Notes under the pieces: model-generated | Databases searched by the model: none | What the model was told of the DNA's origin: nothing | What the model saw: the letters and a program-made list of their open reading frames with translations, nothing else | Shown: piece by piece, positions 21,028 to 30,091 of the stretch | How the letters are laid out: the number at the start of each line of letters is the position of its first letter | How positions within the stretch are numbered: the first letter of the stretch is position 1 | Made by a program: the position numbers and the translations under genes | NCBI RefSeq assembly: GCF_901538265.1 | Contig: NZ_LR593886.1 | Location: 2,586,842 to 2,650,841 of the forward strand | Reading direction: 5' to 3' | DNA: 64,000 bases | From: Gemmata massiliana | Lineage (GTDB): Bacteria; Planctomycetota; Planctomycetia; Gemmatales; Gemmataceae

Positions 21028-21051
21028 CCGCCCACGAAATATCGTGGGCGG
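21028..21051 (-). terminator. stem-loop after the sigma-54 activator gene
   Basis: CCGCCCACGA (21028-21037) pairs perfectly with TCGTGGGCGG (21042-21051) with an AATA loop, 22 bases after the stop of the activator gene on the minus strand. No U-run follows, so termination would depend on the strong stem. Confidence 0.5.
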
Positions 21052-21072
21052 CCACGAGGGAGCGTGGGGGCA

Positions 21073-22953
21073 TCAAGTCGGGCGCGTGATCCCGAGCTTC
21101 TTCATCCGACTGCGGAGCGTGTTCGGGTGAAGCCCCAGCACCTTCGCGGCCCCACTCGCACCCTCGATCACCCAGCCGGTTCGGGCCAGCACTTCGAGAA
21201 CGTGGGCGCGCTCGACCGCGACCAGGCTGTTCTCACCCGGGACCGTTGGCACGGCACCGTCCGGTGTGGTCGGGAGTACCTCCGGGTCGATCTCGAGTTC
21301 CGGGCCGTCGGACAGGATCACCGCGCGCTCGATGACATTCTCCAGCTCACGGATGTTGCCCGGCCAGTGGTACGCCGCCAGCGCGTCCAGCGTGCTCGCG
21401 CCGATGCCCTCGAACCGCTTGCCGAGACGCGCCGCAAACTTCGCGACGAAAAATCGCACGAGGAGCGGAACGTCACCCCCGCGCTCGCGTAGCGCGGGGA
21501 GGCGCACCGGGAACACGTTGAGCCGGTAAAAGAGGTCCTCGCGGAACTGCCCGTCCCGCACCCGTTTCGCGAGGTCGCGATTGGTCGCGGCGATCACCCG
21601 CACGTCGACCCGGACCGGGGCCGTCCCCCCGACGCGCTCGAACTCGCGCTCCTGGAGCACGCGGAGCAGTTTGGCCTGCGCCTCGAGCGACAGTTCGCCG
21701 ACCTCGTCGAGGAACAGTGTCCCCCCGTCCGCGAGCTCGAAGCGCCCCGGTTTACGGGACGTCGCCCCGGTGAACGCACCTTTTTCGTGCCCGAACAGCT
21801 CACTCTCCACCAGGGCCGCCGGGAGCGCCGCGCAGTTCAACTTGATGAGCGGCTTGCCGCGCCGCGGGCTCGCGGAGTGGACCGCCCGCGCGACCAGCTC
21901 TTTGCCGGTGCCCGTTTCGCCCGTTACGAGCACGGTCGAATCGGTACCGGCGACCTTCGACACGCGCTGGAGGACCGACACGAGGGCCGGGCTGCTGCCG
22001 ACGATCTCGTCGAAATTGTGGGCCGACTTGATCTCGTCCTGAAGGTACGCATTCTGGTGCTGGAGCCGCGCCCGCTCGCGCTCGGCCAGTACCTGCTCGG
22101 TGATGTCCATCATCACCGTCCGCGTGAACTGCCCGCCCGGGTCCGGCTTCGACCACCACCGCACCCACACCGGGCGCCCGTCGTCCCGGCGGCGCAGTTC
22201 GATCACCACGGCGCCCGGTTCGGCCCCGCGCTCCAGTTCACCGAACGCGGCGGTTACCTTGGTCCGCATGTCGACGGTATCGGCGACCAGTGACCGGCCG
22301 AGCGTGCCGACCGCCTCTTCCGGCTTCAGTCCCAGCATGCGGAGCGCGGCGCGGTTGGCGCGGAGGAACCGCGAGTCGAGGTCCTCGTGAACGTACGCGA
22401 TCGGCGCCTCGTCGAAGAGATCCCGGAACCGGGCCTCGCTGTCCCGCAGCATCCGGTCCATTCGGAGGCGCTCGAGTTCCGCCGCGGCGCGGGCGGCAAA
22501 GATCTGGAACGTGTAGAGCAACCGCGGTTCCGCGGGCATCGGCCGCGCGTCGTACACACAGAGGTGCCCGAGCACCTGCCCGGCCGCGTCCCGGAGCGGC
22601 ACGCCGAGGTAGCTCTCCGTGTCAGCAGCCCCGGCGTCACCGGGGAACTTCGCGCTCACGCCGGTCGGGTGGTGACAGAAGTTGCCCTTGAGCACGTCCT
22701 CGCACGGGGTTCCGGCGAGCTCCCACTCCGTGTTCGCGAGGAACGCGCCGTCCGACCAGTACGCCAGAGTGCGCACGCGCGTGTTCGACCCGGCGAACTC
22801 GGCGACGAACGCGCTCGGGACGGCGGTGGCGGCGCTCAGGTTCCGCACGAGCGCGCGAAAGAACTCCTCGCCGGTGTGCCGAACGGTCCCCTCGACGATC
22901 GCGCGCAGCGCGGCGACCTCTTCGCGGTCCGCGGGCGGTACGGGGTTGGGCAT
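21073..22953 (-). CDS. sigma-54-dependent activator with GAF and PAS sensors
   Basis: 626 residues. Order: GAF domain (about 20-170), PAS (about 180-300, '[34 protein letters not shown]'), short coiled coil, AAA+ domain (about 325-565) with Walker A 'GETGTGKE', the sigma-54 contact box '[13 protein letters not shown]', Walker B '[12 protein letters not shown]', and a C-terminal Fis-type helix-turn-helix ('[25 protein letters not shown]'). Organised like FhlA-type activators. It has no phospho-acceptor domain, so it responds to a ligand or redox signal through GAF/PAS. The start at 22953 is chosen because it opens the recognisable protein. Divergent from the DinB operon 87 bases away, a likely target. 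Confidence 0.93.
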   Translation of the reverse strand: MPNPVPPADREEVAALRAIVEGTVRHTGEEFFRALVRNLSAATAVPSAFVAEFAGSNTRVRTLAYWSDGAFLANTEWELAGTPCEDVLKGNFCHHPTGVSAKFPGDAGAADTESYLGVPLRDAAGQVLGHLCVYDARPMPAEPRLLYTFQIFAARAAAELERLRMDRMLRDSEARFRDLFDEAPIAYVHEDLDSRFLRANRAALRMLGLKPEEAVGTLGRSLVADTVDMRTKVTAAFGELERGAEPGAVVIELRRRDDGRPVWVRWWSKPDPGGQFTRTVMMDITEQVLAERERARLQHQNAYLQDEIKSAHNFDEIVGSSPALVSVLQRVSKVAGTDSTVLVTGETGTGKELVARAVHSASPRRGKPLIKLNCAALPAALVESELFGHEKGAFTGATSRKPGRFELADGGTLFLDEVGELSLEAQAKLLRVLQEREFERVGGTAPVRVDVRVIAATNRDLAKRVRDGQFREDLFYRLNVFPVRLPALRERGGDVPLLVRFFVAKFAARLGKRFEGIGASTLDALAAYHWPGNIRELENVIERAVILSDGPELEIDPEVLPTTPDGAVPTVPGENSLVAVERAHVLEVLARTGWVIEGASGAAKVLGLHPNTLRSRMKKLGITRPT

Positions 22954-23040
22954 TGGTACCTTCGTGTAACTGAGCGCGGTGTTCCGGCATCGTATCAATC
23001 GTGTGGCCCCGCCGCGAGCCCCGCGACCTAAAGAGCAGCC

Positions 23041-23613
23041 ATGACGCCCGAACCCGTATCCCCGCACCTCTGTACCGGTGATCCCACTCTCGGTTCGTCG
23101 GGGGCGCTTCGAGCGCTCGCCGGGCTGTTGCGCCAACTGTTCGAGCTGATCGAGTCCCTCTCCGATGAGGAGTACACGCGCAAACCCGTCGGGGTGGTAG
23201 AGAGCTCCGTGAGCGGGCACGTCCGGCACAACCTCGACCACGTCGCGGCGCTGCTGCACGGGTTACCGACCGGGCACGTCTGTTACGACCACCGGAGCCG
23301 GGGCACGGACGTCGAGCGCGACCGCCGCACGGCCCTAGGCACGATCCTCCGGCTCGAGGGTGCGCTGTTCGCGTTCGCGTGGGGCGAGGTCCCGCAACTC
23401 ATTACCCTCTCGGCGCTCGTCGCGCCGGACCTCCCGCCGGTACTCGCCCAGACCAGCCCGGCGCGCGAACTCGCGTTCGTCGTTAGCCACACGATCCACC
23501 ACAACGCGCTCGTCCGAGTTATGGTGAAGGCACTCGGGGCCGACGTCCCCGCGGATTTCGGTTACGCCCCGTCCACCATTGCCTACAAGGGCTCCCGACT
23601 GTGTGCACATTGA
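23041..23613 (+). CDS. DinB-like four-helix protein
   Basis: 190 residues. The pattern of metal-binding His residues of the DinB/YfiT superfamily is present: '[14 protein letters not shown]' near residue 60, 'YDHR' near 81 and '[15 protein letters not shown]' near 145. Such proteins are four-helix bundles, many of them metal-dependent thiol (bacillithiol/mycothiol-type) transferases, others of unknown use. It overlaps the NRDE gene by 13 bases and opens a four-gene operon. Confidence 0.8.
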   Translation: MTPEPVSPHLCTGDPTLGSSGALRALAGLLRQLFELIESLSDEEYTRKPVGVVESSVSGHVRHNLDHVAALLHGLPTGHVCYDHRSRGTDVERDRRTALGTILRLEGALFAFAWGEVPQLITLSALVAPDLPPVLAQTSPARELAFVVSHTIHHNALVRVMVKALGADVPADFGYAPSTIAYKGSRLCAH

Positions 23614-24347
23614 CCATCGTCCCGCGCGCCCCCGGCACGGTGCGGATCGCGTTCAACCGCGACGAGTCGCGGGCGCGCGCGCCAGGGCTCCCGCCGCGAA
23701 TCCGCCGATTCGGGGCGCGGGCCGCGGTGCTGCCGATCGATCCCGCTTCCGGTGGAACGTGGCTCGCCGCGAACGACACCGGTCTGGTTCTCGCGGTGTT
23801 GAACGTGACGCCACCGGATCGAACCCCGTTCGAGACGAAGCCTGTGCGGTCGCGCGGGGGCATCATTCCCGCGCTGCTTGCTTGCGAATCGCCGTCCGCG
23901 GCGCTGCTCGCGTGCGAGCAGTTCGAGTACCGCGATTTCGCGCCGTTCCGATTGGTTCTGGTGGGGCACGGACTCGTCGCCGACGTGTGCTGGGACGGCC
24001 GTGAGCCAATGGTGATGTCGCGGCTCGCCGGGCACGCGCCGCAAATGTTTACGTCGTCCGGCCTCGGCGACCACCTCGTGGAGGGTCCGCGGCGCGAACT
24101 GTTCGATGAACTGTTCACGGGCGCCCTGGAATCGTGGGGCTCGGCTCAGTGTGCGTTCCACCGGCACCGGTGGCCGGGGCGCGAGCACCTGAGCGTCAAC
24201 ATGAGTCGCGAGACGGCGCGCACCGTCAGTTACGCGGTCCTCGACTGCGGCGCGACCGAGGCCGTTTTTGCGTACCACGCCGGCGCGCCCGACCAACCGG
24301 CCGAGGACACGACCGTCTCACTCCCACTCACACCCGGTGCCGCGTGA
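23601..24347 (+). CDS. NRDE/TANGO2-family protein
   Basis: 248 residues. Starts '[27 protein letters not shown]': the N-R-D-E motif that names the family (residues 19-22), with Cys2 in the position of an N-terminal nucleophile. 'GGTWLAANDTGLVLAVLN' follows as usual. Eukaryotic TANGO2 is linked to haem or lipid/CoA handling, but the biochemical role of bacterial members is unsettled. Overlaps both neighbours (13 bases with DinB, GTGA with the DedA fusion). Confidence 0.88.
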   Translation: MCTLTIVPRAPGTVRIAFNRDESRARAPGLPPRIRRFGARAAVLPIDPASGGTWLAANDTGLVLAVLNVTPPDRTPFETKPVRSRGGIIPALLACESPSAALLACEQFEYRDFAPFRLVLVGHGLVADVCWDGREPMVMSRLAGHAPQMFTSSGLGDHLVEGPRRELFDELFTGALESWGSAQCAFHRHRWPGREHLSVNMSRETARTVSYAVLDCGATEAVFAYHAGAPDQPAEDTTVSLPLTPGAA

Positions 24348-25957
24348 CCCCGTTCCCGATCCCGGACGCCGCAACGGGTCCGCTCCTCTGTGTGCTGTTG
24401 GTCGCCGCAACGCTCGTTTCGGAAGACCTCACGTGTTTGACCGCGGGCCTGTTCGTGGCCGCCGGGCGCCTGGACTGGGCACCCGCGGTTACCGCGTGCT
24501 TCATCGGTATCGCGCTCGGGGACGCGGGCGTCTGGCTCATCGGTCGAGCGGCCGGGCACCGGCTGTGGGTCCGGGGGCGACTCGAAAAATTGCACATCGA
24601 CCCTTCGTCGAATTGGTTCGCACGGCACTGTGGGAAGGCCGCGTTCGTGTCGCGGTTCCTGCCGGGCACCCGTGTCCCGATACTGCTCGCGGGCGGGGCA
24701 GTAGGGGCGGGCGGCACGCGGGTGTTACTCGGGGCCGTAGTCGCCGCGCTCGTGTGGGTACCACTGCTGGTGCTGTCCGTTGCATTCTTCGGAGCCGCGG
24801 TATCGGGCTGGGCAGCCCCCATTGTTGCGGGTGCTGCGCTAGCGACCATCTATCTCGTACCGGGGCTGTTAACGAGCACTGCGCGAGCCCGATTTCAGGC
24901 CCGTGTATCGAGGCTCTGGCGGTGGGAATTTTGGCCCGCGTGGGTGTTCTACCTCCCACTCGTGCCGTGGTACTTGGTACTAAGCCTGCGGTACCGCGGG
25001 TTCACCGTTTGGACCGCGGCCAATCCCGGCATTCCCGCGGGAGGTATTGTCGGAGAGTCGAAAGCGGAGATCCTCACGAAATTACCCGCCCAGTGGGTCG
25101 TCCCCACGCTCTTCGCGCCTCCAGGAGAACACTCAGATCGCTTGCAACTCGTGCGCGAGGCACTGCGTGCTCGCGGTTGGGACTTCCCGCTCGTACTGAA
25201 ACCGGACGCGGGCCAGCGCGGAGCGGGAGTAAAAAAGATTCACGACATGACCGATGTCGAAAAATATCTCCGGTCGAACCCGGGTGCCGTTCTCGTGCAA
25301 CCGTTTCACGCGGGTCCGTTCGAGGCGGGTGTCTTCTATTACCGGTTACCGGGTGAAGCGCGCGGGGCAATTTTTTCGGTGACGGACAAGGTGTTTCCCG
25401 TCGTTACCGGTAACGGCCACTCGACGCTCGAACAACTCGTCTGGGCGCACCCGCGGTACCGCATGCAGGCCACGACGTTTCTGACACGGCACGACACCGA
25501 CAAGGACCGTGTTCTCGGTTTGGGAGAAGAGTTCCCCCTGGCGCTCGCCGGGAATCATTGCCAGGGAACGCTGTTCCGCGACGGGGCGCACCTCGTGACA
25601 CCGGAGCTAGTGGCCGTGTTCGACAAGATCACGAAATCCTTTGACGGCTTCTTCATCGGCCGGTTCGACGTGCGCTATTCCGATCCGGCCGAGTTCCGAT
25701 CCGGGCGCGGCTTCGCGGTGGTCGAGTTGAACGGTGCCACGTCGGAATCGACCAACCTGTACGACCCGTCGTGGCCCTTGTGGTGGGCGTACTGCGTGCT
25801 CTTCCGCCAGTGGGAACTGCTCTTCCGGATCGGCGCCGCGAACCGCTCGCGTGGCCACCAACCGGTCGGCCCGCGTGAACTGCTGAACCTGTTACGGACC
25901 CATTACCGCGAGCGCCGAATTAGCTCACTGGCTGACGGACCCGTGGAGGCACAATGA
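24344..25957 (+). CDS. DedA membrane domain fused to an ATP-grasp ligase domain
   Basis: 537 residues from a GTG overlapping the upstream stop. Residues about 5-190 are a DedA/SNARE-associated domain: acidic 'SEDLTCLTAGLFVAAG', 'GDAGVWLIGRAAG', then the signature 'SRFLPGTRVPILLAGGA' and further helices. About 200-535 is an ATP-grasp enzyme: nucleotide loop 'VLKPDAGQRGAGV', 'FFIGRFDVRY' and the metal-binding 'VVELNGATSE'. ATP-grasp enzymes join a carboxylate to an amine or thiol through an acyl phosphate; DedA proteins move or flip lipids. The fusion suggests ATP-driven modification of a membrane-linked substrate. The next gene is CoaB-like, itself a ligase, which strengthens a biosynthetic role. 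Confidence 0.85.
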   Translation: MTPFPIPDAATGPLLCVLLVAATLVSEDLTCLTAGLFVAAGRLDWAPAVTACFIGIALGDAGVWLIGRAAGHRLWVRGRLEKLHIDPSSNWFARHCGKAAFVSRFLPGTRVPILLAGGAVGAGGTRVLLGAVVAALVWVPLLVLSVAFFGAAVSGWAAPIVAGAALATIYLVPGLLTSTARARFQARVSRLWRWEFWPAWVFYLPLVPWYLVLSLRYRGFTVWTAANPGIPAGGIVGESKAEILTKLPAQWVVPTLFAPPGEHSDRLQLVREALRARGWDFPLVLKPDAGQRGAGVKKIHDMTDVEKYLRSNPGAVLVQPFHAGPFEAGVFYYRLPGEARGAIFSVTDKVFPVVTGNGHSTLEQLVWAHPRYRMQATTFLTRHDTDKDRVLGLGEEFPLALAGNHCQGTLFRDGAHLVTPELVAVFDKITKSFDGFFIGRFDVRYSDPAEFRSGRGFAVVELNGATSESTNLYDPSWPLWWAYCVLFRQWELLFRIGAANRSRGHQPVGPRELLNLLRTHYRERRISSLADGPVEAQ

Positions 25958-26652
25958 ACATCCTCGTTACGGCCGGGAACACACAGACACCGGTGGACCG
26001 CGTGCGGTGCATCACGAACATCTTCTCCGGGCGCACGGGCGCCCAAGTCGCGTCGACGGCGTTCGAGCGCGGGCACACCGTGACTCTGCTCACGTCGCAC
26101 CCCGGGGTTCTCGACACAATCACGACTACGCGCGAGCGCGTCGAACCGCAGTGGCGCGTGCGCGCGTACCGCACGTTCGACGACCTCGACGCGCTGATGC
26201 GGGCCGAAATCACGACCGGCGGGTACGACGCGGTCATCCACGCGGCCGCGGTGAGTGACTACCACGTCGCCGGGGTGTTCACGCACCGGGACGGACAGTT
26301 CGAGGACGCGACCGCCGGGAAGGTAAAGGGCTCGCACCCCGAACTGTGGCTAAAACTCACCCCGGCGCCGAAGTTGATCGACAAGGTACGTGCGGACTGG
26401 GGCTTCACCGGGAAGCTGGTGAAGTTCAAACTTGAGGTCGGCGTTTCGGCCGTGGAACTGGAGGAGATCGCGGAGCGCTCGCGGGTGCATTCGCGCGCCG
26501 ACCTGATGGTCGCGAACACCCTGGAAGGCATGTACGGTTGGGCGCTCATCGGCGCCGCACCGGGCGGGTACCAGCACATCGCGCGGGCGGAACTCGCGAC
26601 GCATTTGCTCACCACACTGGAAGTGATTTCACCTTCGACGAACCGGGTGTAA
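25954..26652 (+). CDS. stand-alone CoaB-like (phosphopantothenate-cysteine ligase-type) protein
   Basis: 232 residues. The family opening 'ILVTAGNTQTPVDRVRCITNIFSGRTG' corresponds to the G-G-T-x-x-P-I-D-x-V-R-x-I-x-N block of phosphopantothenoylcysteine synthetase; 'DAVIHAAAVSDYHV', 'KLTPAPKLIDKVR' and 'DLMVANTLEGMYG' match later blocks. The decarboxylase (CoaC) half found in bifunctional Dfp is absent. It overlaps the DedA/ATP-grasp gene by ATGA. It could be the cell's CoaB or, given this operon, a paralogue adopted for another ligation. Confidence 0.82.
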   Translation: MNILVTAGNTQTPVDRVRCITNIFSGRTGAQVASTAFERGHTVTLLTSHPGVLDTITTTRERVEPQWRVRAYRTFDDLDALMRAEITTGGYDAVIHAAAVSDYHVAGVFTHRDGQFEDATAGKVKGSHPELWLKLTPAPKLIDKVRADWGFTGKLVKFKLEVGVSAVELEEIAERSRVHSRADLMVANTLEGMYGWALIGAAPGGYQHIARAELATHLLTTLEVISPSTNRV

Positions 26653-26724
26653 CCATCGGCACCAGACCGGCATCGAACCTCCGACCGGGGCACACAGCCG
26701 TGTTCCGGCCCAGGAGAGCGTGTT

Positions 26725-27291
26725 ATGACGAAACGATTCTGGTTTTCTCGGCTCGGTGTGGTCGTTACGCTTCTGGCGGTTCTGACCAGTGGAGCGACGG
26801 CGGCCGATACTCCAAAGGTGGCGGACGAAGCCAAGGACTTTGAACTGTCCGCACTCGGTGGAGAAAAGGTCAAGCTCTCGAAGCTAACCGGGGCTGGCCC
26901 CGTAGTCTTGGTCGTACTCCGCGGGTACCCCGGTTACCAGTGCCCGCTTTGCACCAAGCAGGTTGCCGAGTTGGTGGACAAGGTCGACGATTTCAAGAAG
27001 GCCGGGGCGCAGGTGGTGCTCGTTTACCCCGGTCCAGCGGAGAAGTTGAAGGAGCACGCGGACGAGTTTGTGAAGGGAAAGAACGTTCCGGCGAACTTCA
27101 CCTTTCTCCTCGACCCGGATTACGCCTTCACCAACGCGTACAACCTGCGCTGGGACGCGAAGAACGAAACCGCGTACCCCTCTACGTTTGTCATCGACTC
27201 TAAGCGGAAGATCGTTTTTGCGACCGTGAGTAAGACACACGGTGGGCGCGCAAAAGTGGAAGACGTGCTGAAGGCGATCCCGACGAAGTAA
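26725..27291 (+). CDS. exported redoxin (AhpC/TSA-like)
   Basis: 188 residues. Signal peptide about 1-26 ending 'SGATAA-DTPK'. The thioredoxin-like core runs 'DFELSALGGEKVKLSKL', 'PVVLVVLRGYPGYQCPLCTKQVAELV', 'VVLVYPGPAEKLKEHADEF', 'YPSTFVIDSKRKIVFATVS'. The active site is C-P-L-C rather than the single peroxidatic Cys of classical peroxiredoxins, so peroxidase and disulfide-exchange roles are both possible. A periplasmic location is expected. Starts 72 bases after the CoaB-like gene and has its own terminator. Confidence 0.85.
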   Translation: MTKRFWFSRLGVVVTLLAVLTSGATAADTPKVADEAKDFELSALGGEKVKLSKLTGAGPVVLVVLRGYPGYQCPLCTKQVAELVDKVDDFKKAGAQVVLVYPGPAEKLKEHADEFVKGKNVPANFTFLLDPDYAFTNAYNLRWDAKNETAYPSTFVIDSKRKIVFATVSKTHGGRAKVEDVLKAIPTK

Positions 27292-27299
27292 CCTCGCCC

Positions 27300-27329
27300 G
27301 GCACGGATCGCACTGATGCGATCCGTGCC
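27300..27329 (+). terminator. rho-independent-like terminator of the redoxin gene
   Basis: Perfect 13-bp stem, GGCACGGATCGCA (27300-27312) and TGCGATCCGTGCC (27317-27329), loop CTGA, starting 9 bases after the redoxin stop. Only a weak T-rich tail follows (GTATCTTG). Confidence 0.7.
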
Positions 27330-27565
27330 CGTATCTTGATCCTACCGAAGAGGGCTAAGGGCAGCGGTGTTTGGAGACTCATCAACGTTACCGTGGACTA
27401 CGCCAAAATACCCCATAACTACGCCGAAATGACGCAAGGGATCGCATCCAAAGCAAAGCTTGCAAAGGCGACGGAGACGTGCGATACTCTATAAATCCCT
27501 GTGTTTTCGTGTGTTTGACTGATGTGATGGGACTTCACAGGTTTTGATTCGGGACCAAGAGGTCG

Positions 27566-27582
27566 TAGGTTCAAATCCTATC
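27566..27582 (+). repeat. left attachment-site candidate (tRNA T-arm fragment)
   Basis: TAGGTTCAAATCCTATC followed by GGCCCGACT. This is the T-loop arm (GGTTCAAATCC) plus the 3' acceptor side of a tRNA; the 5' half of a tRNA is not present upstream. The same 17 bases recur at 51996-52012 and the next 8 bases also match partly (GGCCCGAC versus AGTCTGAC). Typical of a tRNA-targeting integrase. Confidence 0.7.
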
Positions 27583-27753
27583 GGCCCGACTCGCAACCCC
27601 TGGTAGCACCAGGGGTTGCGTCATTTACGCACAGGGAATGCCAAAAGCCGTGATACATGTAGCGTACATGTACTAGCGAAGTTTCCCGTGCAACCCACAT
27701 CGCATCCGCCGGTGCATTTTTGGCAGCGTGGCACGTTCCCCAAGGATCGCGCT

Positions 27754-29078
27754 ATGCCCAACCTGCGAAAGATCACGCACGACGGACGGACCCTCTGTCT
27801 CAAAGATTGGTCCCAAATTACCAAAATTCCCACGGCCACGATCGCGAGCCGGCTCAAAGCCGGATGGTCCGTGGCCGACACGCTCACCACGCCCGTGGAT
27901 CGGCGGTTCTCCCGACGCGGGGCCGGCGCGCCACGGGCGCGGGGCCGCGCCCGTGCCCGGAACTCAAAAAACACCCAACTAGCGGACTCGCGTTTTGCAC
28001 CTGGTACGCGAACCGGAAGTACCATTTTCGGTATTTCGGGAAAGCGGGCACACCCGATGCGGATCGCAGGTACCGGCGGTTCGCGCTCGAATGGGCCACC
28101 GGGACCGTTGCCGCTTCCATTGTGGCCCACGGCGCACACGTCGCGGACGTGGTGAAATTGTGGATCGAGCACTGCGTCCGAACCTACACGAAGTACGGGC
28201 GGCCGACTTCCGAGGTACATTGCAACAAGTCTGCGATGCGTCACATGGCGGAACTGTACGGGGATGTTCCCGCGGCCGGGTTCAATACCCCATGCTGCGC
28301 GCGGTGCGTGAGGCCATGATTGACGAGGGGTGGGTGCGTAAGACGGTCAACGACAACATCGCGAGAATCGTGCGCGCGTTCGGTTGGGCCGCGGGCGAAC
28401 AGCTCGTGCCCCAGACTGTGCAGCACGGGCTCGACCTTCTCGCCCTCGGCCACGTCATCGCGGCGGGGCGCCGCGATGACGTGGCCGAGGGCGAGAAGGT
28501 CGAGCCCGCGCCCGAGGAGCACATCGCGGCGGTGCTCGAGGGGGATCGGTTGCACCCGACCCCAGCCCGGCGCGCGGTGCTCGTGGCCATGATCCGCGTG
28601 CAACTGTACGCGGGTGTGCGTCCCGGGGAACTGTGTAGTTTGCGCCCGGTGGACCTGGACCGATCCAAGGTACCGTGGCGGTACGAGGTGACGGAGTACA
28701 ACAAGATGCTCCACAAGGACATAACCCGGGTCGTGTTCTTCGGGCCGCGGGCGCGCGGAGATGTCGCCATTGCTGGCCGTGTGCGGCGACGAGGAAAACG
28801 TGTTTCGGTTCCCGCCGTGGCGCAAGGGCGCGTCGTGGACCCCGGTATCGGTCGTGAGCTACCGAGGGCGCATCGGCGATGCATGCGAGGCCGCGGGGGT
28901 GCCGATCTGGACCCCGAACCAACTCCGGCACAACCGGGGGACCGAGGTCATGGACACCTACGAAAGCGATCAGGCAACGGCGGCCGTGCTCGGAAACACG
29001 CCGGAAGTGGCCCGCCAGGTGTACGCGCACCGAGCGGGCGAGTCCGTGGCTAAGCGGATCGCGGAGGAGACTGGTTGA
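27754..29078 (+). pseudogene. tyrosine recombinase (integrase), frameshifted
   Basis: Four consecutive pieces in different frames make one integrase: 'MPNLRKITHDGRTLCLKDWSQITKIPTATIA' (start 27754, AAGGA upstream), 'YANRKYHFRYFGKAG..VVKLWIEHC' to about 28300, 'DEGWVRKTVNDNIARIVRAFGWAAGEQLVP..YAGVRPGELCSLRPVDLD' (catalytic Arg) to about 28760, and 'WTPNQLRHNRGTEV..VLGNTPEVARQVYAHRAG' (His-x-x-Arg and Tyr) to 29078. All catalytic residues can be found but at least three frameshifts separate them. A 40-bp palindrome interrupts the central part. Lies next to the left attachment repeat, as expected for the island's own integrase. Confidence 0.85.
28426..28508. repeat. 40-bp perfect inverted repeat inside the integrase remnant
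   Basis: Positions 28426-28465 and 28469-28508 are exact reverse complements, separated by only GGG. The right arm fits the integrase reading frame ('DDVAEGEKVEPAP'); the left arm ('GLDLLALGHVIAA') replaces normal sequence and is its mirror copy. It looks like a template-switch or foldback duplication rather than a regulatory element. Confidence 0.9.
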
Positions 29079-29092
29079 TTTTTGAATAGTAC

Positions 29093-29125
29093 AATCGGAA
29101 CGCGCGGAACAAATCGGAACGCGCG
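29093..29125. repeat. short direct repeat after the integrase remnant
   Basis: AATCGGAACGCGCG occurs at 29093-29106 and again at 29112-29125 (19-base period), with a partial third copy (TCGGAAC) just after. Could be arm-type recombinase or excisionase sites; only two full copies, so weak. Confidence 0.4.
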
Positions 29126-29207
29126 ATACTTCGGAACAATCTTGGCGCTCCGCTCGAAATAAAGTATGCGTTAGATCAGTATACTTAACTCTCGCGGATC
29201 GCTGTCC

Positions 29208-29678
29208 ATGCCCGCCCAAAATGCCTCCCCCGATGACACGCTCTCGGAACAGCAACTGGTCGATTCGGCTCGCAATTACGCTCGCCAGGTCACGGGCCAA
29301 GGTGTCGAACGTATCACCTTGGCCCTCACTGATGGGACCAAGTGAAAAATTGAGGTGCCTGGCCCGGCCGCACACGCGAGTGAGTGGCCGCCGGGCGAGG
29401 GATGGTCAGTGCGCGGAGAGCGGGCCGCACGAAACGGCAAGGCGTTTAGACTCACGGGGAAGGTGCTCGCGGTATTCACGGCTCTCCTCCACGCGGGCGA
29501 TTCCGGTCTCACGTTGCTCGAACTGAAGCGAGTCGTTTGGGACGAGCACGTCGACGACCGAACGGCGCAAAATGCCGTTTCAAGGTTACGGCATCTCGCG
29601 CGGGATGGGTTGGGGATGAGCGAAGCCGAAGATCCCGTCGAGGCCGACAGGGAGCGATACCGGCTCGCGGCGGCGTGA
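29208..29678 (+). pseudogene. winged-helix-like protein with an in-frame stop
   Basis: Reads 'MPAQNASPDDTLSEQQLVDSARNYARQV..TLALTDGTK', TGA at 29343-29345, then continues in the same frame 'KIEVPGPAAH..NGKAFRLTGKVLAVFTALLHAG..LLELKRVVWDEHVDDRTAQNAVSRLRHLARDGL'. The second half resembles a C-terminal winged helix (transcriptional-regulator type). The stop is a simple nonsense change; a downstream re-start without the first 46 codons is possible. Not recognised as a named family. Confidence 0.6.
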
Positions 29679-29681
29679 TTT

Positions 29682-29879
29682 TTAGACGCGATCGGAGCCG
29701 CAGCGAGTGCAGCGAAAGTGACCAGGCGCGAGCATCGCAATCAGTATCCAAATGGGAATCCACGCGCCGCACAGAAAGAGGGAAACAATCGCGTGGATCA
29801 GGTGGTTAGGTGTCTGCCGGCGGATAAGTACGTCGCGGTCACAGTGGCGACAATATCCGCCGCGTTCTTCGGTGGGCAT
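29682..29879 (-). CDS. small zinc-ribbon membrane protein
   Basis: 65 residues. 'GGYCRHCDRDVLIRR' (first CxxC), a central hydrophobic span 'HAIVSLFLCGAWIPIWILIAML', then 'HFRCTRCGSDRV' (second CxxC). Two Cys pairs on either side of a membrane hairpin form one zinc ribbon. Such proteins are common on planctomycete mobile elements; role unknown. Ends 4 bases after the convergent winged-helix remnant. Confidence 0.65.
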   Translation of the reverse strand: MPTEERGGYCRHCDRDVLIRRQTPNHLIHAIVSLFLCGAWIPIWILIAMLAPGHFRCTRCGSDRV

Positions 29880-30091
29880 GGGCTCTCACTTCTTGGGCTT
29901 CTTGGGTAGCGCTGGCTGTTTGGCTGGCGGCTCGGCTCGACGATGTACATCGTTCGGCCATTGAGCTTTTTAGTACCGCTTACTTTGTAGTACGGCGGAT
30001 CGAAAATTATCTTGCCGTCCGCAATTCCTTTTGTGTCACTGTTGCTCACAAGAATTCTGACGTTCCCACCCGCGACGACCCTAATAACCAT
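29798..30091 (-). CDS. possible small protein, frame uncertain
   Basis: 'MVIRVVAGGNVRILVSNSDTKGIADGKIIFDPPYYKVSGTKKL' looks coding for about 60 residues. The tail of this frame runs into the zinc-ribbon gene, while a neighbouring frame gives a natural ending 'PPAKQPALPKKPKK' at 29889. A frameshift near 29935 would reconcile them. No family recognised. Confidence 0.3.
   Translation of the reverse strand: MVIRVVAGGNVRILVSNSDTKGIADGKIIFDPPYYKVSGTKKLNGRTMYIVEPSRQPNSQRYPRSPRSESPCPPKNAADIVATVTATYLSAGRHLTT

Noticed and set aside
27541..27592. A complete tRNA gene
   Set aside because: The T arm and 3' acceptor strand are present, but no D arm, anticodon arm or matching 5' acceptor strand can be folded; treated as an attachment-site fragment.
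29343..29345. TGA as a selenocysteine codon
   Set aside because: The context (Thr-Lys-TGA-Lys-Ile) has no redox motif and no evident stem-loop follows; a nonsense mutation is simpler.
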